Shown here: one piece after another, positions 7,798 to 15,889 of the stretch
How the letters are laid out: each line of letters opens with the position of its first letter
How positions within the stretch are numbered: the stretch's first letter is position 1
Origin: JAUSIF01 sp040901465
GTDB lineage: Bacteria; Pseudomonadota; Alphaproteobacteria; Rhizobiales; Xanthobacteraceae
Reading direction: 5' to 3'
DNA: 64,000 bases
NCBI GenBank assembly: GCA_040901465.1
Contig: JBBDYN010000002.1
Span: forward strand, 124,001-188,000
Position numbers and translations under genes: made by a program
The notes under the pieces: model-generated
Databases searched by the model: none
Seen by the model: the letters and a program-made list of their open reading frames with translations, nothing else
What the model was told of the DNA's origin: nothing

Positions 7798-8322
7798 ATG
7801 AAGCCGATCGTTTGCAACGGCCAGACTTATACGATCGATCACCTCGCGCCGATGAACATCGAGTGTCCTTGCGAGGAAGTCGGGCGGCCGTTGGTCATTG
7901 GAGTCGATTTTGCGAACCACTGCTACACAGAAGCCTACGTGGAGGGGGCGCACACGAAGGAACAGATTTTGCTCTATGAAGCCGCTGACCGGGCGCGTGT
8001 ATTTAGCCCGGACCGTCACGGCTTATCGTTTCGTTTGCCGGATGTTGTTCGCGCCCTCCCGGGCGCAAGAGTTCATCAAACGGCAGAGGTCCGAAACTAC
8101 GTCTACGTCGTCCCGCTTGAGGTGAACACACGAACCTACGAAGTATATTTTATGATCCAGCGGGCCGAGGCCGATCCCAAATTGGATCTTCGCGTGACAA
8201 TCGAAAGTGCTTACTCGCCGCCCGTGCCAACCATTTTACCAAAGAAGCCGAGGACTATTCGCTTCAAGATACTCGCGTATAAGACGCTGAAGCGCGATCC
8301 GATCAAATTCGCCGCTCGCTAA
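7798..8322 (+). CDS. Hypothetical protein downstream of IS1-family transposase
   Basis: 174 residues, not recognised. It starts 11 bp after the transposase stop, with no ribosome site better than GCGAGA, suggesting coupled expression. Noticeable features are a short cysteine pair (NIECPCEEVG, residues about 20-29), an alternating strand pattern in the middle (NYVYVVPLEVNTRTYEVYFM) and a basic tail rich in lysine after PTILPKKPRT. No signal peptide or membrane segment is seen. A hairpin terminator follows at 8330-8362, which would end a transposase-plus-companion transcript. It may be a passenger gene of the element; no function should be assumed. Confidence 0.6.
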   Translation: MKPIVCNGQTYTIDHLAPMNIECPCEEVGRPLVIGVDFANHCYTEAYVEGAHTKEQILLYEAADRARVFSPDRHGLSFRLPDVVRALPGARVHQTAEVRNYVYVVPLEVNTRTYEVYFMIQRAEADPKLDLRVTIESAYSPPVPTILPKKPRTIRFKILAYKTLKRDPIKFAAR

Positions 8323-8329
8323 AAGAAAA

Positions 8330-8362
8330 GAGGGCCCTTTCGTGTGACCGAAAGGGACCCTC
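8330..8362 (+). terminator. Hairpin terminator after the transposase companion gene
   Basis: GAGGGCCCTTTCG pairs with CGAAAGGGACCCTC around TGTGAC, with a single bulged base, a few bases after the stop codon at 8322. It is followed by TCGTTTCGGTTT, a moderate T-rich tract. Position and shape fit a transcription terminator for the upstream pair. Confidence 0.6.
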
Positions 8363-8751
8363 TCGTTTCGGTTTCCACTTCGAGCCCGAGGGCCCTTATC
8401 TCGCTCACGCGTGGACCGGGTTGCCCCGGCGGGGAAGCGCTGTTTCAACCGATCTGTCGCTTCGTAGGGGATAAGTAGCACTCTTGGGTGAAGGTTTCAA
8501 TAAGGGGGTATCTCCGCCCGTGAGGGCAGAAGGTAGATAATCCCTGTTTGTCCAATAGCTTATGGGAAATGGAACTTTAAGTCGCTGACCCGGGGGGTTC
8601 ACTTTTTCGAGTCCAGAGCCCTTTTAGCGCTTCCACGGGCTTCTCTATTTTACGAGTTCTCCACGTAATAAGACCGGGCGGAGATAAAATTTGTCACCGC
8701 CCGGTCTTCAAAAAAGGCCTTGCAAACTGACCCAGTACCTGGAATCCATAA
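8363..8751. other. Non-coding stretch between IS1-family island and imuA
   Basis: No gene is supported on either strand. It includes a perfect 12-bp inverted repeat near its right end (8670-8708) but no tRNA or other recognisable RNA. This is probably the right flank of the mobile island plus the upstream region of the SOS operon. Confidence 0.55.
8670..8708. repeat. Perfect 12-bp inverted repeat
   Basis: AAGACCGGGCGG (8670-8681) and CCGCCCGGTCTT (8697-8708) are exact reverse complements with a 15-base AT-rich loop. Neither side is followed by a T-run in the right direction for a clean intrinsic terminator: the plus side reads CAAAAAAGG. It sits 44 bp upstream of the LexA box, so it may be a terminator of the other kind, a repeat insertion or an element end. 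Confidence 0.6.
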
Positions 8752-8766
8752 GAACGAAACATGAAC
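8752..8766 (+). promoter_or_regulatory. LexA (SOS) box of the imuA-imuB-dnaE2 operon
   Basis: GAAC-N7-GAAC with the spacer GAAACAT matches exactly the direct-repeat SOS box used by alphaproteobacterial LexA. It lies 47 bp upstream of the imuA ATG, the expected place for repression of this cassette, so the operon should be induced by DNA damage. Confidence 0.85.
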
Positions 8767-8813
8767 ATTAGCCAGATCGCCCTGTGACGCTGGGCGGAAA
8801 GAGTACCGCCGCC

Positions 8814-9650
8814 ATGCGGGATCCGAGTTCTTCGCAAGCACCGCCGGAAACCGCTCCGGTGCCAGTGGCCCGGCTGCGCGCGGCACTGGAGACGCTCGCC
8901 CGCGCCGGCGCGGGCCGCGATCTTCCTCCGCTCCCGTTCGGCCTGCCGGAGCTCGACCGCGTTCTCGGCGGCGGTCTCGTGCGCGGCGCGCTGCACGAGG
9001 TGGCGCCCGCGGCCGAAGGCGATGCGACCGCGGCCGCCGGCTTTTCCGCAGCACTGCTCGCCCGCGCGCTTTCCGGCGGAAGCAAGCCCGCGCTCTGGGT
9101 GCGTCACGAGTTCGCGACGCTCGAGGACGGCGCGCCTTATGGTCCCGGGCTTGCCGCCTTCGGTTTCGATCCCGGTCGCGTCCTGTTCGTGCTCGCTGCC
9201 AACAAGCGGGAAGTGTGTGAGGTGATGGAGCAAGCGCTGCGCTCCGGCACGCTCGCCGCTGTGCTCGGCGAATTGCGCGGTGCGACCAGGTTCGATCTCC
9301 GCACGTCGCGCCGCCTTTCGCTCGCCGCCGCGCGCGGCGGCACGCTCGCGCTGCTCCTGCGTCTCGGCGCGAGCAAGAAATTGCTCGCCGCAGCCGTCTC
9401 CGCCGCCACGCGCTGGCGGATCGCCACCCTCGCTTCCGGCGAGGCGCCGGCGGACGGCCTGGGCGCGCCGCGCCTGCAAGCCGATCTCGTGCGTAACCGC
9501 CGCGGCCCCGCGGCCAGTTTCTCTCTTGAGTGGCGTACCCATGACCGCACCTTCCTCACTGTCCCGGCGCTACGCGAGTGTCTGGCTCCGGCGGCTTTCG
9601 ACCGACCGGATCCTGCGCCGGCGCCGGCAAAGCTCCGCGCCTCCGCTTGA
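8814..9650 (+). CDS. imuA: ImuA, RecA-like component of the SOS mutasome
   Basis: 278 residues from the ATG at 8814, which has GGAAAGAG upstream; an in-frame GTG at 8784 is possible but less well supported. ImuA proteins have a RecA-like fold and assist ImuB and DnaE2 in error-prone lesion bypass. Diagnostic stretches are LPFGLPELDRVLGGGL near residue 40, VRGALHEVAPAAEGD where RecA would have its Walker A loop, and TRFDLRTSRRLSLAA near residue 162. It is the first gene of the damage-inducible cassette behind the LexA box, and its 3' end overlaps imuB by 110 bp in another frame. Confidence 0.9.
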   Translation: MRDPSSSQAPPETAPVPVARLRAALETLARAGAGRDLPPLPFGLPELDRVLGGGLVRGALHEVAPAAEGDATAAAGFSAALLARALSGGSKPALWVRHEFATLEDGAPYGPGLAAFGFDPGRVLFVLAANKREVCEVMEQALRSGTLAAVLGELRGATRFDLRTSRRLSLAAARGGTLALLLRLGASKKLLAAAVSAATRWRIATLASGEAPADGLGAPRLQADLVRNRRGPAASFSLEWRTHDRTFLTVPALRECLAPAAFDRPDPAPAPAKLRASA

Positions 9651-11100
9651 AGCGCCACTTGTCGTCGCCGGCGAACGCAAGAGCGCGCTGCGCATTCTCG
9701 CGCTCGACGATGCGGCGGCGGCCCTGGGGCTGACACCCGGCATCGCGCTCGCCGACGCGCGCGCGCGGTATCCATTGATCGAGGTTGCGCATGAGGACGC
9801 CGCCGCCGACGCCGCACTGCTTGAAGCGATTACCGAGTCGTGCCGGCGCTGGACGCCGCTCATCGCCTGCGATGCGCCCGACGGAGTCTTTCTCGACATC
9901 ACCGGCTGTGCGCATCTGTTCGGCGGCGAGGCGGGCTTGGCCGCAGACCTGCGCGAACGCCTCACGCGCCGGGGCTTCCATGTGCGCGTCGCCATCGCGT
10001 CGACACCGGGCGCCGCCGCGGCACTCGCGCGCCACGGCGCCGAGAAGATTTTACCGCCGGGCGAGGAGCGCAAAACCTTGGCGAAGCTTCCGCTCGCCGC
10101 GCTCCGTCTCGACTTCGAGATCGTCGCCGCACTCGCCCGCGTCGGCCTGAAGCAGATCGGCGACATTTACGAGCTGCCGCGCGCGCCGCTTGCCGCCCGC
10201 TTCGGCAAGCATCTGCTCGATCAGCTCGACCGCGCGCTCGGGCTCCTGGAAGAGCCGGTCTCGCCGCGCATTGCGGTGGCGCCCTATATGGCCGAGCGGC
10301 CTTTCGCCGAGCCGATCGGGCGCGAGGAAGACATCCTGCGCGCGGTCGCCTGTCTCGCGCGCCAGCTTTCCCTCATGCTGGCGCGGCGCGGAGAGGGCGC
10401 GCGCCGCCTCGAACTGACATTATTCCGCGCCGACGGGGCTGTCTTCACTGTCGAAGCCGGAACGTCTCACCCCTCGCGTGCCGCCGAGGCCCTCGCGGCA
10501 CTTTTCGCCGAACGCCTCGACGTATTGCGCGACGAACTCGATCCCGGCTTCGGCTACGATCTCGTGCGGCTTTCCGTGCTCGCCGCCGACCGCGCCGATC
10601 CGGCGCAAGCCGATCTCGCTGGCCCCGACAATGCCGAGGAGCTTGCCCGCGTGCTCGACCGCCTCGGCGCGCGGCTCGGGCTCGCGAGCATCGTGCGGCT
10701 GCGCTCCTTCGAGAGTCACTTGCCCGAACGCGCTTCGCTCGCCGTCCCGGTCTATCGCGAGGGTCCGGCGACAGCGCCCTGGGAGACGGCCGAGCCCGGC
10801 GCGCCGCCCGCGCGGCCCTTGCGTCTGCTCTCGCGGCCCGAGGAGATCGTCGCCATCGCCGCCGTGCCCGACGGTCCGCCCGTGCGCTTTCGCTGGCGCC
10901 GCGCCCTCCACGAGGTGATGCGCGCCGAGGGACCCGAGCGCATCGCCGCCGAATGGTGGCGCCAGGCCGGCGAGCGGCCGACCCGCGACTATTACCGCGT
11001 GGAGGATAAGGAGGGCCGCCGCTTCTGGCTCTTCCGCGAAGGCCTGTTCGAGCGCGAAACCACACGCCCGCGCTGGTTCCTGCACGGGACCTTCGCATGA
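9541..11100 (+). CDS. imuB: ImuB, Y-family polymerase-like mutasome scaffold
   Basis: 519 residues. The ATG at 9541 overlaps the end of imuA; upstream codons in this frame belong to imuA shadow sequence. The protein has the Y-family fold, but the catalytic acids are gone: the position of the SIDE motif reads APDGVFLDITGCAHLFGG, and the first metal-binding motif near residue 15 lacks the DxD pattern. In the known system ImuB is inactive and links ImuA, DnaE2 and the beta clamp. The C-terminus (RDYYRVEDKEGRRFWLFREG) is the typical ImuB tail. The dnaE2 start lies 13 bp downstream. Confidence 0.93.
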   Translation: MTAPSSLSRRYASVWLRRLSTDRILRRRRQSSAPPLEAPLVVAGERKSALRILALDDAAAALGLTPGIALADARARYPLIEVAHEDAAADAALLEAITESCRRWTPLIACDAPDGVFLDITGCAHLFGGEAGLAADLRERLTRRGFHVRVAIASTPGAAAALARHGAEKILPPGEERKTLAKLPLAALRLDFEIVAALARVGLKQIGDIYELPRAPLAARFGKHLLDQLDRALGLLEEPVSPRIAVAPYMAERPFAEPIGREEDILRAVACLARQLSLMLARRGEGARRLELTLFRADGAVFTVEAGTSHPSRAAEALAALFAERLDVLRDELDPGFGYDLVRLSVLAADRADPAQADLAGPDNAEELARVLDRLGARLGLASIVRLRSFESHLPERASLAVPVYREGPATAPWETAEPGAPPARPLRLLSRPEEIVAIAAVPDGPPVRFRWRRALHEVMRAEGPERIAAEWWRQAGERPTRDYYRVEDKEGRRFWLFREGLFERETTRPRWFLHGTFA

Positions 11101-11113
11101 GCCAGATCTTTTC

Positions 11114-14100
11114 ATGAAATACGTCGAATTCGCCACGGCCTCGAATTTCTCGTTCCTGCGCGGCGCCTCGCACCCCGAGGAACTGGCCCTGCAGGCGGCG
11201 CAGATCGGCCTCGCCGGGCTCGGGCTGTGCGACCGTAACAGCGTCGCCGGCGTCGTGCGCGCGCATCTGATCAAGCGCGAGCAAAATCTCGCGCTGCGTT
11301 ATCACCCGGGCGCGCGCCTTGTCTTCGCCGACGGCGCGCCGGACATCCTCGCCTATCCGCGCGACCGCCCCGCCTGGGGCCGGCTCTGTCGCCTGCTCAC
11401 GCGCGGCAACCTGCGCGCGGAGAAGGGCGAGTGCATTCTCTATCTAGATGATCTCCTCGACCACGTCGAAGGCCTCGAGCTCATCGTCATGCCGGAATGC
11501 ACGCGCGATGCCGATCCGGAATTTCTGCACAAGTCCCGCGCTTCCTTCGCGGCCGATCCGCGCCCTGCGCACCGGGAAAACGAGAACCAAGATATTCTCT
11601 CCCGCCTGTGCGCCGCCGCATCCGGCCGCGTGCGGCTCGCCGCCGTCATGCTCCATCGCGGCAGCGACCACGCCCGCCTGGCCATCCGCGCGGAGCTCGC
11701 GCGCAAAGCCGGCGTGCCGCTGATCGCTGTCAATGACGTGCTCTATCACCGCCCCGAGCGGCGCGAATTGCAGGACGTGGTCACCTGCATCCGCAATTAC
11801 GTAACGATCGACACGGCTGGCCGGCTGCTCACCGCCAACGCCGAACGTCATCTCAAGCCGCCGGAGGAAATGGCGCGTCTCTTCCGGGATGCACCCGAAG
11901 CCATAGAAGAAACATTGAAGCTCGACGCGGCACTCAGCTTTTCGCTCGACGAGCTGAAATACGAATATCCTGACGAGGCCCGCGAGGGCTTTGCCTCGAC
12001 CCAGGAGGCGCTCGTCCATCTCGCCTGGGAGGGCGCGGCGCGGCGTTATCCCGAGGGGATTACCGACAAGATACGTCGTGCGCTCGATCACGAACTCGAG
12101 CTGATCGCGGAACTGGAATACGCCCCCTATTTCCTCACGGTCCACGACATCGTCCGCTTTGCGCGCAGCCAAGGCATTCTCTGCCAGGGGCGCGGCTCGG
12201 CCGCCAATTCCGCCGTCTGCTTCTGTCTCGGCGTGACCGAGGTCGACCCCGACCGCATCGATCTTCTGTTCGAGCGTTTCATTTCCGCCGACCGGCGCGA
12301 GCCGCCCGACATCGACGTCGATTTCGAGCACGAGCGGCGCGAGGAGGTCATTCAATATATCTACGACCGCTACGGCCGCGACCGCGCCGGCATCGCCGCG
12401 ACCGTCATCTCCTATCGCGGCCGTTCGGCGATCCGCGAAATCGGCAAGACGTTCGGCCTGTCGGAAGACACGATCGGCGCGCTCTCCTCGTGGATTTGGG
12501 GCATGGGCGGCGGCACTGTGCGCGAGGGCGATCTCGCGCGCGTCGGCCTCGATCTCACGAGCCCGCGCATGCAGAGGATGCAGGCGCTGATCAAGGAGAT
12601 CCGCTCCTTCCCGCGCCATCTCTCCCAGCATGTCGGCGGCTTCGTCATCACCCGCAGCCGGCTCGACGAGGTAGTGCCGCTCATGAATGGCGGCATGGAT
12701 AAGCGCACCCACGTGGAATGGGACAAGGACGATCTCGATGCGCTCGGGATTCTCAAGATCGACGTGCTCGGCCTCGGCATGCTGACTTGCATCGAGAAAT
12801 CGCTGCGGCTGGTCGAGAAGCATTACGGCAGTGAATTTTTTTCACCTCCCCCTTTCAGGGGGAGGGAAAAAAGACTCGGCCTCTCGGACATCCCGCCCGA
12901 AGAGGAAGCCGTCTATCGCATGCTCCAGCGCGCGGATTCGCTCGGCGTCTTCCAGGTGGAAAGCCGCGCGCAGATGACCATGCTACCGCGGCTGCGCCCG
13001 GAAAAATTCTACGATCTCGTCATCGAAGTTGCGATCGTGCGGCCGGGCCCGATCCAGGGAAACATGGTGCATCCCTATCTGCGCCGCCGGCAGGGGATCG
13101 AGAAAGTCACCTATCCCTCGGAGCCGCTCCGAGCCGTGCTCGAAAAGACCATGGGCGTGCCGCTGTTTCAGGAACAGGCCATGAAGATCGCCATCGTCGC
13201 CGGCGGCTTCACGCCGGCCGAGGCCGACAAGCTGCGCCGCGCCATGGCGACGTTCAAGCGCACCGGCACCATCGGCACCTTCCGCGACAAGATGATCGAG
13301 GGCATGGCCGCGCGCGGCTATGAGCGCGATTTCGCCGAGCGCTGCTTCAGCCAGATCGAAGGCTTCGGCGAATACGGCTTTCCCGAAAGCCACGCCGCGA
13401 GCTTCGCATTGCTGGTTTATGCCTCATCCTGGCTGAAGTGCCGCTATCCCGACGTATTCGCCGCGGGGCTCCTGAACAGCCAACCGCTTGGCTTCTATGC
13501 CACCTCGCAGATCGTGCGCGACGCGCGCGAGCACGGCGTCGAGGTGCGGCCGGTGGACGTGAATTTCTCCGATTACGACGCGACGCTTGAGCCCGGCCCG
13601 CGTGCGGCCGAGCGGCTGCATCCGCTACATCGGGACATGCGCGATGACATCCGCACGACGCATGCGCTTCGTCTCGGCCTGCGCGAGATCAAGGGATTTT
13701 CCAAGGACGATGCGGCCCTCATCGAGCAGCATCGCGGGCGCGGGTACGACTCCGTGCGCGATTTGTGGCTGCGCACGGGCTTGCCGCCCGCGACGCTCAC
13801 GCGGCTTGCCGAAGCCGATGCCTTCCGCTCGCTCGGCCTCTCGCGCCGCGATGCACTGTGGGCGACCCAGGCGCTGCGCCGGGCGGGCGACAAGGATGAT
13901 CTCCCGCTCTTCGCGCTGGCCGAACCCGGGCCCCATGCGCGCGAGCCCGACGTGGCGCTTCCACCCATGCCGCCGGGCGAGGAGGTCGTGGAGGATTATC
14001 GGATCCTGCGCCTGTCACTGCGCCAGCACCCGGTCGCCTTCGTGCGCGACGAGCTCGATCGTCTCAATGTCATCAAAAATGAAACCCTACGCAATCTTCC

Positions 14101-14608
14101 GAACGGACGGCGGGCGACCGTCGCGGGCCTTGTGCTCATCCGCCAGCGCCCGGGCTCGGCGAATGGCGTGATCTTTCTCACGCTGGAAGACGAAAGTGCC
14201 GTCGCGAACGTGATCGTCTGGCCCGCGAAGTTCGAACGCTATCGCCCGGAAGTGCTGGGCGGGCGTCTGCTGCTGATCACTGGGCCCGTGCAGAACGAGT
14301 CGAACGTCATTCACGTGGTCGCGGAGGAGATCGTCGACGCGACCGGCCTGCTCACCCGTCTCGGCGAAGGCCCGGCGCCGGAAGCGATCACCCGCGCCGA
14401 CGAGGTGAAGCACGGTCAGGACCGTATCGATCACCGCGCCAAGGGCATCCGTAGGCAACAGCTGGAGAAGGCACTTGCCGAGACCGCGGAGTACGCGGCC
14501 GATCTTGTTCAGACGGCGCCCGGCAGCGCGCACAAACCCGCTCGCCGGGGAAAAATGCGCGCCGCGCACCCGCCGCAACTCGATTTTGGCAAGCCGCGGA
14601 CACCTTGA
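11114..14608 (+). CDS. dnaE2: Error-prone DNA polymerase DnaE2 (ImuC)
   Basis: 1164 residues, a C-family translesion polymerase that with ImuA/ImuB causes damage-induced mutation. The N-terminal PHP domain begins VEFATASNFSFLRGASHPEE. The polymerase core carries PPDIDVDFEHERREE near residue 396, with two catalytic aspartates, and later VIEVAIVRPGPIQGNMVHPY near residue 637 and GFPESHAASFALLVYASSW near residue 755. A C-terminal OB-fold segment with FLTLEDESAVANVIVW is present. Residues about 572-588 (SEFFSPPPFRGREKRLG) look like an insertion: the DNA there is a palindrome with flanking T and A runs (12835-12872), in frame and without equivalent in the usual family sequence. The start is the ATG at 11114, 13 bp after imuB. 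Confidence 0.95.
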   Translation: MKYVEFATASNFSFLRGASHPEELALQAAQIGLAGLGLCDRNSVAGVVRAHLIKREQNLALRYHPGARLVFADGAPDILAYPRDRPAWGRLCRLLTRGNLRAEKGECILYLDDLLDHVEGLELIVMPECTRDADPEFLHKSRASFAADPRPAHRENENQDILSRLCAAASGRVRLAAVMLHRGSDHARLAIRAELARKAGVPLIAVNDVLYHRPERRELQDVVTCIRNYVTIDTAGRLLTANAERHLKPPEEMARLFRDAPEAIEETLKLDAALSFSLDELKYEYPDEAREGFASTQEALVHLAWEGAARRYPEGITDKIRRALDHELELIAELEYAPYFLTVHDIVRFARSQGILCQGRGSAANSAVCFCLGVTEVDPDRIDLLFERFISADRREPPDIDVDFEHERREEVIQYIYDRYGRDRAGIAATVISYRGRSAIREIGKTFGLSEDTIGALSSWIWGMGGGTVREGDLARVGLDLTSPRMQRMQALIKEIRSFPRHLSQHVGGFVITRSRLDEVVPLMNGGMDKRTHVEWDKDDLDALGILKIDVLGLGMLTCIEKSLRLVEKHYGSEFFSPPPFRGREKRLGLSDIPPEEEAVYRMLQRADSLGVFQVESRAQMTMLPRLRPEKFYDLVIEVAIVRPGPIQGNMVHPYLRRRQGIEKVTYPSEPLRAVLEKTMGVPLFQEQAMKIAIVAGGFTPAEADKLRRAMATFKRTGTIGTFRDKMIEGMAARGYERDFAERCFSQIEGFGEYGFPESHAASFALLVYASSWLKCRYPDVFAAGLLNSQPLGFYATSQIVRDAREHGVEVRPVDVNFSDYDATLEPGPRAAERLHPLHRDMRDDIRTTHALRLGLREIKGFSKDDAALIEQHRGRGYDSVRDLWLRTGLPPATLTRLAEADAFRSLGLSRRDALWATQALRRAGDKDDLPLFALAEPGPHAREPDVALPPMPPGEEVVEDYRILRLSLRQHPVAFVRDELDRLNVIKNETLRNLPNGRRATVAGLVLIRQRPGSANGVIFLTLEDESAVANVIVWPAKFERYRPEVLGGRLLLITGPVQNESNVIHVVAEEIVDATGLLTRLGEGPAPEAITRADEVKHGQDRIDHRAKGIRRQQLEKALAETAEYAADLVQTAPGSAHKPARRGKMRAAHPPQLDFGKPRTP
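12835..12872. repeat. Palindromic element in frame inside dnaE2
   Basis: Arms CCTCCCCCT (12845-12853) and AGGGGGAGG (12857-12865) enclose a 3-base loop. They are flanked by a run of T on the left and GGGAAAAAA on the right, so the whole segment is nearly self-complementary. It adds about 15 codons between the HYG segment and the IPPEEEAVY segment of the polymerase without breaking the frame. Confidence 0.65.
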
Positions 14609-14681
14609 CCCAAAGATCGAAATTTCCATTGACTCGGGTGCGTACGGCAACGCTTCTAGAGCACGATGGGTCCAAATAACT

Positions 14682-14830
14682 CGTCATGCCCGCGCTTGTC
14701 GCGGGCATCCACGTCTTCCTTGCCGCAAATCAAGACGTGGATGGCAACGCAACTCGGGCTTGCCCGAGCTGCGCACTAAAATGCCCAAGTCGGATAAATC
14801 CGACTTGGGTGACAAGCCCGGCCATGACAG
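14682..14830. repeat. Composite palindromic repeat between dnaE2 and the isomerase-like gene
   Basis: The outer ends are CGTCATG and CATGACAG. Inside are CACGTCTT/AAGACGTG (14710-14717 and 14731-14738), CTCGGGC/GCCCGAG and an exact 12-bp hairpin CCCAAGTCGGAT/ATCCGACTTGGG. The outer sequence (TCATGCCCGCGCTTGTCGCG) is of the same family as the elements at 51405-51484 and 61488-61574. It fills most of the 255-bp gap here and could also act as a transcription barrier after dnaE2. Confidence 0.7.
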
Positions 14831-14863
14831 GAATCCTCAGCAGCACTTGCCGCGGAACCGCCG

Positions 14864-15703
14864 ATGCGAATTTCCCTCTGCAACGAAGTGATCGCCGAGC
14901 TCAGCCTCGAGCGCCAATGCGATCTCATCAAGAAGCTTGGCTATGACGGCATCGAGATCGCGCCGGTCACTTTGAGCGACGAACCGCATCTCCTGCCTGC
15001 CGCGCGCCGCAACGAGATCAAGAAAATTGCCGCCGCCGCCGGCGTCCCGATCACGAGCCTTCATTATCTGATGGTCGCGCCCAAGGGCCTGTCGATCACC
15101 GCGAAGGATGCCGCCATTCGCGCGCACACCTTCGAAGTGATGCGCGGGCTCGTCGCGCTCGCGGCCGACCTCGGCGCCAGGCTCCTGATTCACGGTTCGC
15201 CCGCGCAGCGCGAACTCACCCCCGGCGACGAGGCTGACGGCCGCAAACGCGGCATCGAATATTTTGCCGCCGCCGGCGAAGCCGCACGTGCCGCCGGAGT
15301 GATTTATCTACTTGAACCACTGGCGCGAGATCACACCGCCTTCGTCAACACTGTCGAAGAAGCGGCCGCGATCGCGCGTTCGATCGATAGTCCGGGCTTG
15401 CGCACCATGCTCGATTGCTCCGCCGCGGGCCTGAGCGAGGCCGAGTCGATCCCGAGCCTGTTGCAGAAATGGCTCCCGAGCGGACTGATCGCCCACATCC
15501 ATTTCAACGATCCGAATCGGCGCGGGCCGGGCGAAGGCCAGCTCGCTTTCGCGCCCATCGTCGCGGCGCTGCATGCCGGCAACTATCAAGCGATCGCGGC
15601 GATCGAGCCTTTCATCTACGAGCCCGACGGCCCCACCTGCGCCGCCCGCGCCATCGGCTACATGCGCGGCATCCTCGAAGCGAGCGCCAGAGCCTGCGCA
15701 TGA
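14864..15703 (+). CDS. Sugar phosphate isomerase/epimerase-like TIM barrel protein
   Basis: 279 residues of the xylose-isomerase-like AP-endonuclease-2 superfamily (PF01261-like). It starts MRISLCNEVIAELSLERQ, with LGYDGIEIAP near residue 26 and metal-ligand regions YLLEPLARD (Glu near residue 149), MLDCSAAG near residue 183, HIHFNDPNRRGPGEG near residue 212 and AAIEPFIYE near residue 246. Such enzymes isomerise or epimerise sugars or inositol derivatives, or process related polyols, with a divalent metal. The start is the ATG at 14864 just after the palindromic repeat. It precedes a complete ABC importer by 186 bp on the same strand, so it may act on the imported compound. The substrate is unknown. 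Confidence 0.8.
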   Translation: MRISLCNEVIAELSLERQCDLIKKLGYDGIEIAPVTLSDEPHLLPAARRNEIKKIAAAAGVPITSLHYLMVAPKGLSITAKDAAIRAHTFEVMRGLVALAADLGARLLIHGSPAQRELTPGDEADGRKRGIEYFAAAGEAARAAGVIYLLEPLARDHTAFVNTVEEAAAIARSIDSPGLRTMLDCSAAGLSEAESIPSLLQKWLPSGLIAHIHFNDPNRRGPGEGQLAFAPIVAALHAGNYQAIAAIEPFIYEPDGPTCAARAIGYMRGILEASARACA

Positions 15704-15889
15704 TTTTCCGAGCCGGCGCGTCAAACGGGACGTTTGCGGGAAGCGCTGGACCGTTTGCGGCGGGCGAAGCGCACATGTCCGCGATCCACTTCCACGACCG
15801 CGGAAATTGACCTGTTCTTTCCTTCGTGATTACCCTCCACGAAAATTCTGGGGCGAAAAGCCCCAATCATCTCACCAGGGAGGAAATCA

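Noticed and set aside
6583..8740. Terminal inverted repeats for the IS1-family transposase
   Set aside because: Both flanks were compared by eye. Only short, weak similarities (CCCTCTCGTTT as a direct match, TTATAGGGCCC against its inverse) were found, not enough to set ends.
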